The translations under genes were made by a program, and so were the position numbers. From Bacteroidetes bacterium QS_3_64_15 (GTDB lineage Bacteria; Bacteroidota; Rhodothermia; Rhodothermales; Salinibacteraceae): a DNA stretch of 47,325 bases. The stretch's first letter is position 1; each line of letters begins with the position of its first letter. The notes under the pieces are model-generated. The model worked only from the letters and a program-made list of their open reading frames with translations. It did not search any database and was not told where the DNA came from. Of this stretch, positions 20,301-28,393 are shown one piece after another. The stretch is taken from positions 1 through 47,325 of the forward strand of contig PXTN01000021.1 of NCBI GenBank assembly GCA_003022565.1, read 5' to 3'.

Positions 20301-22031
20301 ATGCCTATGCCGCTCATTCAGAACACCCCCGATTCGTATGATGTTTGTATCGTTGGCTCCGGGGCCGGAGGCAGCATGGCAGCCAAGGTGCTGGCAGAAG
20401 CGGGGGCCGAGGTCGCCGTGTTGGAGGCGGGCCCGGAGTGGCGCGCGGGGGAGGACGGAGCCATGTTCGACTGGAATTACAACTCGCCCCGACGCGGGGC
20501 GGGCACCAAAACCCGGCCCTTCGGCGAGTTCGATGCGTGCCTCGGCGGCTGGGACATTGAGGGGGAGCCCTACACGACGGCCGGGGACACCAACTGGAAC
20601 TGGTTCCGGGCCCGCATGCTCGGCGGGCGCACGCACCATTGGGGGCGCATCTCGCTCCGCTTTGGCCCCGACGACTTCAACGGAAAGAGCGTCGACGGTC
20701 ACGGCGAGGACTGGCCCATCGACTACGCGGACCTGAAGCCGTACTACGACCGTCTTGACCGCCTCGTCGGCCTCTTTGGCTCGGAGGAGGGCTTTTACAA
20801 CGCTCCCGACGGCATCTTCATGGATCCGCCGGAGCCGCGCTGCTACGAGAAAGTGCTGAAGGAGGGGGCCGAATCGATCGGCATTCCCATGATTCCCTCC
20901 CGCCTCTCGATTCTGACGGAGGACCACAACGGTCGGCCGGCCTGTCACTACTGCGCGCAATGCAATCGCGGCTGCACCACGACGTCAAACTTTTCGGCGC
21001 CGCCGGTTCTCCTCGACCCGGCCCTTCAGACCGGCAACTGCACCCTCGTGACCAACGCCATGGTGCGTGAAGTGACGACGGACAAGGAAGGCCGGGCCAC
21101 GGGCGTCTCGTACATAGATACCCAGCAGCGTCGCGAGCAGAAGGTGCGCGCCGACGTGGTGGTCCTGGCGGCGAGTGCCTGCGAGTCGGCCCGCCTGCTC
21201 TTGAACTCGACAGGACCCCGCCACCCCAACGGCCTTGCAAATTCCAGTGACACGGTTGGCCGCTATCTGATGGACTCTACCGGGACGACGATCGCCGGCT
21301 TCGTACCGCAACTCGTCGACCAGCCCGCTCACAACTGCGATGGGGTCGGTGGGATGCACGTCTACGTGCCCTGGTGGGGCTACGACCAGGATCTCGACTT
21401 TCCACGCGGGTACCACTTTGAGGTCTGGGGAGGGCGCAGCATGCCGGGCTACGGGTTTGGCGGCGGGATCCAGAACCTCAACGACAAGCTGCCGGGCGAA
21501 GACCGGAAGGGGGGAGGCGGCTACGGGGCGCAGCTCAAGGACGACTATCGGCGGCTCTACGGGGCCGTCGTGGGACTCTCGGGCCGCGGCGAGTCGATTG
21601 CCCGAGAGGACAACTACTGCGAGATCGATCCGGACACGGTCGACGAGTACGGGATCCCCGTCCTGCGCTTCAACCATTCGTGGGGAGAGGAGGAGTACCA
21701 GCAGGTGAAGCACATGCAGCAGAAGGGACGCGAAATCATCGAGGCCGCCGGGGGCACCCCGTTTGGCATTATGCCCAGCGAGGGGGAGGGCTATGGCATC
21801 ACCATGCCCGGCGAAATCATCCACGAATCCGGCGTGACGCGCATGGGCGAGGATCCCGGTGAGTCAGTGCTGAATCCGTACTGCCAGGCCCACGACGTGG
21901 ACAACCTGTTTGTGGCCGACGCCGGACCGTTCGTATCGATGCCGCACAAGAACCCGACCTGGACCATTCTTGCGCTCTCGATGCGCACGTCCGAATACAT
22001 CGTGGACCAGCGAAAGAAAGGCAATCTCTGA
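20301..22031 (+). CDS. GMC-family FAD dehydrogenase, copy 2
   Basis: A 576-residue GMC oxidoreductase of the sugar dehydrogenase branch. FAD-binding GSGAGGS is at residues 19-25; the active-site region has HESGVTRMGEDP and KNPTWTILALSMR. C215, C218, C221 and C225 form CxxCxxCxxxC, a likely Fe-S site. It has no signal peptide and is followed 97 bp later by a TAT-signal subunit, the arrangement of three-subunit FAD glucose, gluconate and glucoside-3-dehydrogenases, in which the small subunit carries the flavoprotein across the membrane. It differs from copy 1 (12307) in the first 120 residues and the C-terminal third, so it is not a recent duplicate. No cytochrome c subunit is nearby. Confidence 0.9.
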   Translation: MPMPLIQNTPDSYDVCIVGSGAGGSMAAKVLAEAGAEVAVLEAGPEWRAGEDGAMFDWNYNSPRRGAGTKTRPFGEFDACLGGWDIEGEPYTTAGDTNWNWFRARMLGGRTHHWGRISLRFGPDDFNGKSVDGHGEDWPIDYADLKPYYDRLDRLVGLFGSEEGFYNAPDGIFMDPPEPRCYEKVLKEGAESIGIPMIPSRLSILTEDHNGRPACHYCAQCNRGCTTTSNFSAPPVLLDPALQTGNCTLVTNAMVREVTTDKEGRATGVSYIDTQQRREQKVRADVVVLAASACESARLLLNSTGPRHPNGLANSSDTVGRYLMDSTGTTIAGFVPQLVDQPAHNCDGVGGMHVYVPWWGYDQDLDFPRGYHFEVWGGRSMPGYGFGGGIQNLNDKLPGEDRKGGGGYGAQLKDDYRRLYGAVVGLSGRGESIAREDNYCEIDPDTVDEYGIPVLRFNHSWGEEEYQQVKHMQQKGREIIEAAGGTPFGIMPSEGEGYGITMPGEIIHESGVTRMGEDPGESVLNPYCQAHDVDNLFVADAGPFVSMPHKNPTWTILALSMRTSEYIVDQRKKGNL

Positions 22032-22128
22032 GTTCGAATGATCGGAGGAGGAAGCGACGGCTACGCCATGCGTCGTCCCCGTCTCCCCCAGTGCTCATTC
22101 TGTCCGTTTCGCTTCGACCCCAATCCCC

Positions 22129-22755
22129 ATGAGTGACATACACCGACGCGATGCGCTCAAGCTCATCGGCCTGATGGCGGCAGCGCCCACGTTTAGCTTT
22201 TCGTGTACGACGCAGGAGCCGAGCGAGTCCGACGCCGCGTCCCAGGTCGCGACCCAGCCTGCCGCCGATTACGAGCGACAGTTCTTTACCGACCACGAGT
22301 TTGAAACGGTGCGCGTACTGTCGGACCTGGTCATTCCGGCGGACGAGCGTTCGGGCAGTGCCACCGATGCGGGGGTGCCCCGGTTCATGGACTTCGTGAT
22401 GACCGACGAGCAAATGGGCGGGCGCGAGGCCATGGAGCAACGGCAGACGGCCATGCGGGGCGGGCTGGCCTGGCTCGACTATCAGTGCCGCGAGCGCTTC
22501 GACGCCCTGTTCGTCGACTGTACGGAGGCGCAGCGCCGCGAGCTCCTCGATCTGATCGCCTGGCCCGAAGACGCACCGCCGGACATGGAGGCCGGTGTCG
22601 AGTTTTTCAACAGCTTTCGGGACCTCACGGCGTCCGGCTTCTTCAGCAGCAGGATGGGGATGGAAGATGTGCAGTACCAGGGCAACACCTACGTCGAAGA
22701 ATGGACCGGGTGTCCGGACGCGGTCCACCAGCACATTAGGCTGGAGGAGGCATAA
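22129..22755 (+). CDS. Gluconate 2-dehydrogenase subunit 3 family protein
   Basis: A 208-residue small subunit of a GMC dehydrogenase. The twin-arginine leader HRRDALKLIGLMAAAPTFSF (residues 4-23) marks TAT export; in FAD-dependent sugar dehydrogenases this subunit acts as a hitch-hiker chaperone for the signal-less catalytic subunit. Family motifs are LSDLVIPADERSG, VPRFMDFVMTDEQ, a run of acidic helices, and the C-terminal FFNSFRDLTASGFFSSRMGMEDVQY. It follows GMC copy 2 in the same direction and is most likely co-transcribed. A hairpin lies about 40 bp after the stop. Confidence 0.9.
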   Translation: MSDIHRRDALKLIGLMAAAPTFSFSCTTQEPSESDAASQVATQPAADYERQFFTDHEFETVRVLSDLVIPADERSGSATDAGVPRFMDFVMTDEQMGGREAMEQRQTAMRGGLAWLDYQCRERFDALFVDCTEAQRRELLDLIAWPEDAPPDMEAGVEFFNSFRDLTASGFFSSRMGMEDVQYQGNTYVEEWTGCPDAVHQHIRLEEA

Positions 22756-22795
22756 CTCAAGCTGCGCCCCATGTGCTGGTTTCGACGAGACGGTG

Positions 22796-22840
22796 GACCG
22801 CGGAAAAACGGCGCTTTTCGGCCGTCCGTCGTCCGCGGTC
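22796..22840. terminator. Hairpin between convergent genes
   Basis: GACCGCGGA at 22796-22804 pairs with TCCGCGGTC at 22832-22840 around a 27-base loop. It sits between the ends of the subunit-3 gene (22755) and the FG-GAP lipoprotein gene (22875), so it could serve as a two-way terminator. The sequence resembles the CCGCGGTCCGCCG-type repeats at 38870 and 45010. Confidence 0.5.
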
Positions 22841-22874
22841 GTTGAGGCGAAACGGCTGTCCCCAACAACGCGGG

Positions 22875-25800
22875 TTACTCACTCAGGGCCTGGGACGCCA
22901 CTTCCGTCGAGGGGCGAGAGATCTCGAAAAGATCAAGCGGGCCGTTGTTGTTGCCGACGACCACGTGCGAAGTTTCCGGCGACGGCACGAGCAGAAGATC
23001 GCGCACATCGCCGGGGGCGAAGAAGCCGCTTTGGTGTGGCCGTTGGGCCTCGAACTCAAGGTTTCCGCGATTCAACAAGAGGACCCCTTTTCCTGCGTCC
23101 GAGGGCCCCCATGGCTGTCGGACCGTAAAGTCGTTGCCCGCAAGCAGCAGGTCGGGACGGCCGTCCTCGTTGACGTCGTGTACGAGAATGCCGCGGGTGG
23201 GAGAAAACTGAGCTTCTGTAGGCAGATCGTGCCGCGTGAAGGTCCCATCGTCCTTCTGCTCGAAGACGCTGGTCGTGAAGGTGTATGCCCGGAAGTGCTG
23301 CGCCTTCTCCCACTGCCGCTCCACGAGCACCTCCTCCATCGTCGCCTCGGCGTACGACTCGTACGTCTGGAACCGAGCTCGAAAGAGAGACAGTGCGTCC
23401 ATCATTCGATTTCGGCGTGGGATCGGATACTCGGTTCCGTCAATGTGGTGGCTCATAATGGGCTCGATATCTCCATCATCGTCAAAGTCGGCCGCGTAAA
23501 GGAAGGCCGGTTCGTCCTGCCGTGCCCGGATCTGCGCGTTCGTTCCCCAGTTGCCCGCAACGAGGTTGAGGTTTCCGTCTCCGTCGAGGTCGACGAGCCG
23601 GAGACGATTCCACCATCCGTTGGAGCGGTCCAATCCGAGGTCGCCGGTCCGTTCCGTAAACGCCCCGTTGCCCTCGCGCTGAAATACCCGGATCGGCATC
23701 CACTCGCCGGCCATCACGAGCTCCCCGGCTCCGTCTCCGGTGAGGTCGGCCCAGTGAGCATCGGTCACCATGCCAGGCCGCCGAAGGGAACCACCGGCCT
23801 CCGCAGTCACGTCCTGGAACCGGCCCCCTGTGTTCTCCAGTAGGTAGCTGCGAGGAGACAGCGGATACTTCAACGGTCGCACTCGTCCCCCGACGAAGAG
23901 GTCGACGTCCCCGTCCCCGTCGTAGTCGTGTGGGGCAACCGTTCCTCCGCTGCTCTCGATGGACGGCAGGCGGTCGAGGGCCGCCTCAAACGTGCCGGTC
24001 CCGTCGTTGAGGTAGAGTCGATCCTGATAGGCCTCGGGCCGAGCGATCGACCGTCCCCCGCTCACGACGTATAAATCCTGATCGCCGTCGCCGTCCACAT
24101 CGATGAAGGTTGCGTCCACGTCTTCATACGACCGGTCCTCCTCGAACGGCTCCACGGCAACTGACTCGAACGTCCCGTCGGTTCGCTGCACGAAGAGGGA
24201 CGACACCTGGTCTCGGGCGCCTCCTACAAACACGTCCTCCCGTCCATCGCCGTTAACGTCGCCCCGGGCCAAGGCCGGCCCGAGGCGCGCGACCATGTGC
24301 GTCATAAGCGGCTGATCCCGATAGTCCTCGTACGAATTTTCCTGGTGGGTAAAGGCCAACCCCCGACGAGCCGGGTCCACCGCCTCCAGCGATCGGTCCG
24401 GGGATTCGGGAATGGGAGTGGTCGGCTGGGCCTCCTCCTGGCGAAGCGTAAGGGTTTGATCGGTTCGGACCTCTGAGATGGACTGCTGGAGCCGATTCGG
24501 CCAAGTGACGATCACGTCCACCGTGTCGGCCTCCCCCACGCCAAACGTGAGAACCGGTTCGACCGACGACTGAAACCCCCGTGCCGGCATCATTTCCTGG
24601 AAGAGCGTGTCTCCGCTCGGGGTCGTCACTTGGACCTTCGCCCCAATGCCGAACCGGTTTTGCCCGGTTCCTTCGAGCTCAACGCGCAGGAAGCGGTGGT
24701 CTGTCTGCGTGCGAGCGTTGTTGCGGTAGATCCGGGCCTCCTCGTCGACGTTGTTGACAACGAGGTCGAGTGCTCCGTCGCTGTTGAGATCCGCGTAGGC
24801 GGCACCGTTCGAGAAGCCTTTCTTGGTCATTCCCCACTCCTCGATCTTTTTCTCGAACGTCAGGTCGCCCTGGTTCCGGAAAATGTAGTTTGGGAGAGGG
24901 GTCGAAGGCATCTTTTCGATCAGCGTATAGAGGTCCTCTGGCCCGGCCTCCTGCTTCTGGCTGGCCGGCACATAGTCAGAGAACTGAAAATCCATGTTGG
25001 TGTAGTCGTACCGGATGCCGTTCGTGACGTAGAGATCCTTGAGGCCGTCCAGGTCGAAGTCGGCGAAGAGCGCCGCCCAGCTCCAGTCCGTGCTCGAGAC
25101 GCCGGCGAGCTGCCCAATCTCGCTAAAGCTGCCGTTTTTGTTGTTCAGCTGGAGCATGTTGCGCACGAACTGAACCTGCTCCCCGACGCGGGGCCGTTGC
25201 CCAATGTTGAGCAGCTTCTGGCGCCGGTTGTCCTCGGGGAGCATGTCGGCCACGTAGAGGTCGGGCCAACTGTCATTGTTGTAATCGGCAATGTCCGCCC
25301 CCATTGCCGAGCGCGGCATGTGGTCGATCCAGTCGTGAATGGACTCGGCGAAGGTCCCGTCTCCCTGGTTGAGGTAGAGCCGGTCCTCGACGTCGAAGTC
25401 ATTGGCCACGTAGACGTCCGGCCAGCCGTCCCGATTAATGTCACTCACCGTGGCACTCAGCCCGAATCCGATCGCGTCGTGCTTGAGCCCCGCCTCTTCA
25501 GTCACGTTGACGAACCGGGGCTCGGAAGCGTCCCCGTCGTTCCGGTAGAGTTGGTCGTTCGCGAACGCCCGCCGCTGTTGTAGGGGGGTTCGGGAACTGA
25601 TTCGAGAATCTCGAATGGGGGGATTGTTGAGGAGGTACAGGTCGAGGTCCCCATCCCGGTCGTAGTCGAAAAACGTGGCGTGGACGGAGTACGCTGGGGC
25701 GTCGAGGCCGTACTCGGCGGCCCGTTCGCTGAACGTTCCGTTGCCGTCGTTTACGTACAGTTTGTTGCGACGAGGGGTGTCTCCGGTATTTCCGGCCTTG

Positions 25801-26192
25801 CAGACGTAAATGTCGAGGCGCCCGTCCCCGTTTGCGTCCGCCATCGTCACGCCCGTCGTCCATCCGAGGGAGTCTTGAACGCCTGCCTCTTCGGTAATGT
25901 CCCGGAACCGAAAGTCGCCCTGGTTCAGATAGAGCGCATTGGGCCTCGTATTGGCCGTAAAGTACAGGTCCGGCCGGTCGTCCCCAGTGACGTCGCCGAC
26001 CGCGACCCCGCCCCCATTGTAGAGGTAGGTATAATTCAAAATGTGTCGTCCGGGTCGGTCGTCCACCTCGTTGGCAAACGTGACGCCGGTCGAGTCCGAG
26101 GGCAGACGAGTAAACAGGGCGTTCGGGCTCGGCGAGTCGCACGCGACGAGGAGTCCGACCAGTGGCAGGACGAAAAGGCAGGTCCACTTCAT
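22875..26192 (-). CDS. FG-GAP/VCBS-repeat ASPIC lipoprotein (CRTAC-like)
   Basis: An outer-surface lipoprotein of 1105 residues. The leader MKWTCLFVLPLVGLLVAC ends in a lipobox (LVAC). Many FG-GAP/VCBS calcium-binding repeats follow, seen as DxNxDGxxDxY-type motifs (DANGDGRLDIYV, DYDRDGDLDLYL, DINRDGWPDVYV, DLNSDGALDLVV, DVDGDGDQDLYV), forming a beta-propeller or two. In the middle is an ASPIC/UnbV domain (FLRVELEGTGQNRFGIGAKV ... VIVTWPNRLQQ). Such proteins often accompany SusC/SusD pairs. The ATG at 26192 gives the signal peptide; an upstream in-frame start does not. It lies 153 bp downstream of susD, with two hairpins in between. Confidence 0.9.
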   Translation of the reverse strand: MKWTCLFVLPLVGLLVACDSPSPNALFTRLPSDSTGVTFANEVDDRPGRHILNYTYLYNGGGVAVGDVTGDDRPDLYFTANTRPNALYLNQGDFRFRDITEEAGVQDSLGWTTGVTMADANGDGRLDIYVCKAGNTGDTPRRNKLYVNDGNGTFSERAAEYGLDAPAYSVHATFFDYDRDGDLDLYLLNNPPIRDSRISSRTPLQQRRAFANDQLYRNDGDASEPRFVNVTEEAGLKHDAIGFGLSATVSDINRDGWPDVYVANDFDVEDRLYLNQGDGTFAESIHDWIDHMPRSAMGADIADYNNDSWPDLYVADMLPEDNRRQKLLNIGQRPRVGEQVQFVRNMLQLNNKNGSFSEIGQLAGVSSTDWSWAALFADFDLDGLKDLYVTNGIRYDYTNMDFQFSDYVPASQKQEAGPEDLYTLIEKMPSTPLPNYIFRNQGDLTFEKKIEEWGMTKKGFSNGAAYADLNSDGALDLVVNNVDEEARIYRNNARTQTDHRFLRVELEGTGQNRFGIGAKVQVTTPSGDTLFQEMMPARGFQSSVEPVLTFGVGEADTVDVIVTWPNRLQQSISEVRTDQTLTLRQEEAQPTTPIPESPDRSLEAVDPARRGLAFTHQENSYEDYRDQPLMTHMVARLGPALARGDVNGDGREDVFVGGARDQVSSLFVQRTDGTFESVAVEPFEEDRSYEDVDATFIDVDGDGDQDLYVVSGGRSIARPEAYQDRLYLNDGTGTFEAALDRLPSIESSGGTVAPHDYDGDGDVDLFVGGRVRPLKYPLSPRSYLLENTGGRFQDVTAEAGGSLRRPGMVTDAHWADLTGDGAGELVMAGEWMPIRVFQREGNGAFTERTGDLGLDRSNGWWNRLRLVDLDGDGNLNLVAGNWGTNAQIRARQDEPAFLYAADFDDDGDIEPIMSHHIDGTEYPIPRRNRMMDALSLFRARFQTYESYAEATMEEVLVERQWEKAQHFRAYTFTTSVFEQKDDGTFTRHDLPTEAQFSPTRGILVHDVNEDGRPDLLLAGNDFTVRQPWGPSDAGKGVLLLNRGNLEFEAQRPHQSGFFAPGDVRDLLLVPSPETSHVVVGNNNGPLDLFEISRPSTEVASQALSE

Positions 26193-26234
26193 TGCAGATT
26201 GGATGGGGCGTTGGAGAAATCTGGGGCGTATATA

Positions 26235-26287
26235 CGACAGCCCTCCTCGGTCCAACATCCGCGTATTCGGACCGAGGAGGGCTGTCG
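26235..26287 (-). terminator. Perfect 19-bp inverted repeat upstream of FG-GAP lipoprotein
   Basis: CGACAGCCCTCCTCGGTCC (26235-26253) and its exact reverse complement (26269-26287) enclose a 15-base loop. In the direction susD to lipoprotein the stem ends 43 bases before the lipoprotein start. There is no T-run, only TATATACG. It may be a terminator, an attenuator or an mRNA-stabilising hairpin that lowers downstream expression. Confidence 0.7.
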
Positions 26288-26314
26288 AGAACCGATCAGT
26301 GTTGTCTTCGCGGA

Positions 26315-26343
26315 CGGGGAGTGTCCAGAGGGAGCACTCCCCG
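26315..26343 (-). terminator. Hairpin immediately after susD
   Basis: CGGGGAGTG at 26315-26323 pairs with CACTCCCCG at 26335-26343, with additional tcc/gga pairing inside. The stem starts one base after the SusD stop codon (26345). Together with the stem at 26235 it makes a double hairpin between susD and the next gene. Confidence 0.65.
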
Positions 26344-26344
26344 A

Positions 26345-28297
26345 CTAGTTGTACCCGGGATTCTGTTCCAGAATCTCTTCTCCTATGACGTCGATCTGGC
26401 GCTGCGGAATGGGATATACCTCGTTCTTGTTCTCCGTAAACTCAGCCCCTCGGAGGTTTTCCTTCTTATACCCGCCGTTGTCCGAGACCTCGAAGTCGTA
26501 GTAGTCCCCGAGCTCCTGGCCGGCAGTGCCCCACCGCGCGAGGTCGTAGAAGCGGTGGCCCTCCATGCCCAGTTCCAGCATGCGCTCGAATCGAATTTTT
26601 TCAAGGGCATCCTGCTGGCCCGCAAATGACCCGTACGGCTCCACGTTGTAGTCCGGCAGCACGTACTCGTTCCAGTTGTCGACGTTGCCAGGGTCGCCTC
26701 CGAGGAAGACGAAGGTTGAATTCCGATCCGTGCGCACGACCCAGTCAAACGCGTCGGGCTCCGTGGCGAGCATGGCGTCTTCGCTGTCGACGACGGCGAG
26801 CGCGAAATCCTCGTTCATGGCGTTCGTGATTTGGCTCTCGGGATTTGCTGCCCGATTCCGCACCATATTCACGTACGAGAGGCCCAGGTCGCCTTGGCCG
26901 AGTTCGGCCTGCGCTTCGGCGGCCATAAGCAGGACGTCGGCGTACCGGATCACTTTATAGTTTATGCCCGATCCCACGGCCCCCCACGCGTTCGAGGCCC
27001 CAAATTCCTCCTCATTCCTTTGACGGTAGACGTGCTTCTTCGGCGCATACGGTCCCCCAACGGCCTGATCGCGAATCCACCGGTCTCCGGGATGCGGGCC
27101 CCAGTCGTGATAGGGAACTCCTCTGCGTCCGACCGTCCATTCGAGCCGAGGATCGAGGGGTTGCGTTCCCAGCGAGTACGGTTCGCCAGCATCCACTCCG
27201 TAGTCGTTCTTCACGTGCTGCCCCTGCGTCCGGTCGAGGATCGGGTGCCCGTCGTCGTCGACGCGAAACGAGTTCACCAACCACTGCGACGGCTGGTAAA
27301 AGCCGCAGCATCCGAACGGGCTGTTTCCTCCATGGGGGTAGTTCAGAACGGCTCCGCCTCGGGAATTTCCAATTCCCCCCGATCCGTCGTCGCCTGTGTT
27401 CTGGACGGCGAAGATTGAGCCCGAATTGTTCTCCGTGGCCGCGTTAAACATGTCCTGATACTTAGGCGTCAGCGAATAGGCCCCACTGTTGATTACGGCC
27501 TCAAGCTCGGAGAGCGCAGCGTCCCACTCCTCTTGGTACAGGTGGACCTTGCCCAGATAAGCCTGAGCGGCCAGCGCGTCGGCACGTCCAACGTCCGCCT
27601 TTCCTGCGGGACCGGGCAGATTGTTCATGGCAAACGTCAAGTCCTCCTCGATTTTCGCCCAGACGTCCGGATGGTCCGGACCTGTATTCGGCTGCCGGAA
27701 ACTTTCGGTCGTCTCGTCCACCCAGGGCACGTTCCCAAAATGACGCTTCAGGTCGAAGTAGAAGTGAGCCCGGAGGAACCGTGCCTCTCCTTCTCTTACC
27801 GCCTTTTCTTCCTCTGTCAAGTCCTCGACCTTGGGAAGCACTCGCAGAACGGCGTTCGAGCGCGAGATTCCCTCGTAGAGGGTCTTCCACTTCGAGTCGA
27901 GGAAGGTGGACGCGGCGGTGTGTTGCATCTTGGCGAAGGTGAGGATGGGGGCCTGATCGCCTCCAATGCTGCCTTTGTAGGCTTCTCCGCCGGTGACGGT
28001 CCCGTAGATCCAGTTGTCCTGGGCGCTCTCCCAAGCGGCACCTCCGCCAATCGAAGCCCCGGCCTCGTCCACCCCGGTGAGGGCATCGTATGCACCCACC
28101 AGGAGAGCATCCACGCCCCCATTCTTCCCAGCGATCACGTCTTCACTGACGGACCCGCGCGCGTCCCGGTCCAGAAAATCCCCGCTCATCAAGTCGCAGG
28201 AGACAAGCAGGAGCCCGGAGGCGAGAATGAGGAGCCCGCCCAGTACCGCGTAGTATTTTTGTGCTACCGTGTATTGTGGAGTATCGTTCATATCCAT
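26345..28297 (-). CDS. SusD/RagB family nutrient-binding lipoprotein
   Basis: A 650-residue outer-membrane lipoprotein that forms the lid of the neighbouring SusC channel and captures the oligosaccharide or peptide ligand. The leader ends in the lipobox LLVSC (around residue 34). Family landmarks are TPKYQDMFN, YKVIRYADVLLMAAEAQAELGQG, YVNMVRNRAA and the C-terminal RFERMLELGMEGHRFYDLARWG and YPIPQRQIDVIGEEILEQNPGYN. It is 96 bp downstream of susC on the same strand, as usual. The ligand cannot be read from sequence; the cluster suggests a sugar. Confidence 0.95.
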   Translation of the reverse strand: MDMNDTPQYTVAQKYYAVLGGLLILASGLLLVSCDLMSGDFLDRDARGSVSEDVIAGKNGGVDALLVGAYDALTGVDEAGASIGGGAAWESAQDNWIYGTVTGGEAYKGSIGGDQAPILTFAKMQHTAASTFLDSKWKTLYEGISRSNAVLRVLPKVEDLTEEEKAVREGEARFLRAHFYFDLKRHFGNVPWVDETTESFRQPNTGPDHPDVWAKIEEDLTFAMNNLPGPAGKADVGRADALAAQAYLGKVHLYQEEWDAALSELEAVINSGAYSLTPKYQDMFNAATENNSGSIFAVQNTGDDGSGGIGNSRGGAVLNYPHGGNSPFGCCGFYQPSQWLVNSFRVDDDGHPILDRTQGQHVKNDYGVDAGEPYSLGTQPLDPRLEWTVGRRGVPYHDWGPHPGDRWIRDQAVGGPYAPKKHVYRQRNEEEFGASNAWGAVGSGINYKVIRYADVLLMAAEAQAELGQGDLGLSYVNMVRNRAANPESQITNAMNEDFALAVVDSEDAMLATEPDAFDWVVRTDRNSTFVFLGGDPGNVDNWNEYVLPDYNVEPYGSFAGQQDALEKIRFERMLELGMEGHRFYDLARWGTAGQELGDYYDFEVSDNGGYKKENLRGAEFTENKNEVYPIPQRQIDVIGEEILEQNPGYN

Positions 28298-28393
28298 CGT
28301 TCGACGTGAGCCTGTGAGTCAGATCCGTATCTGGAGGGTGGAGAGTAGAGAGAAGAGGGCTCCCCTGGAGGAAAGCCCCCACCCGGGACGTCA

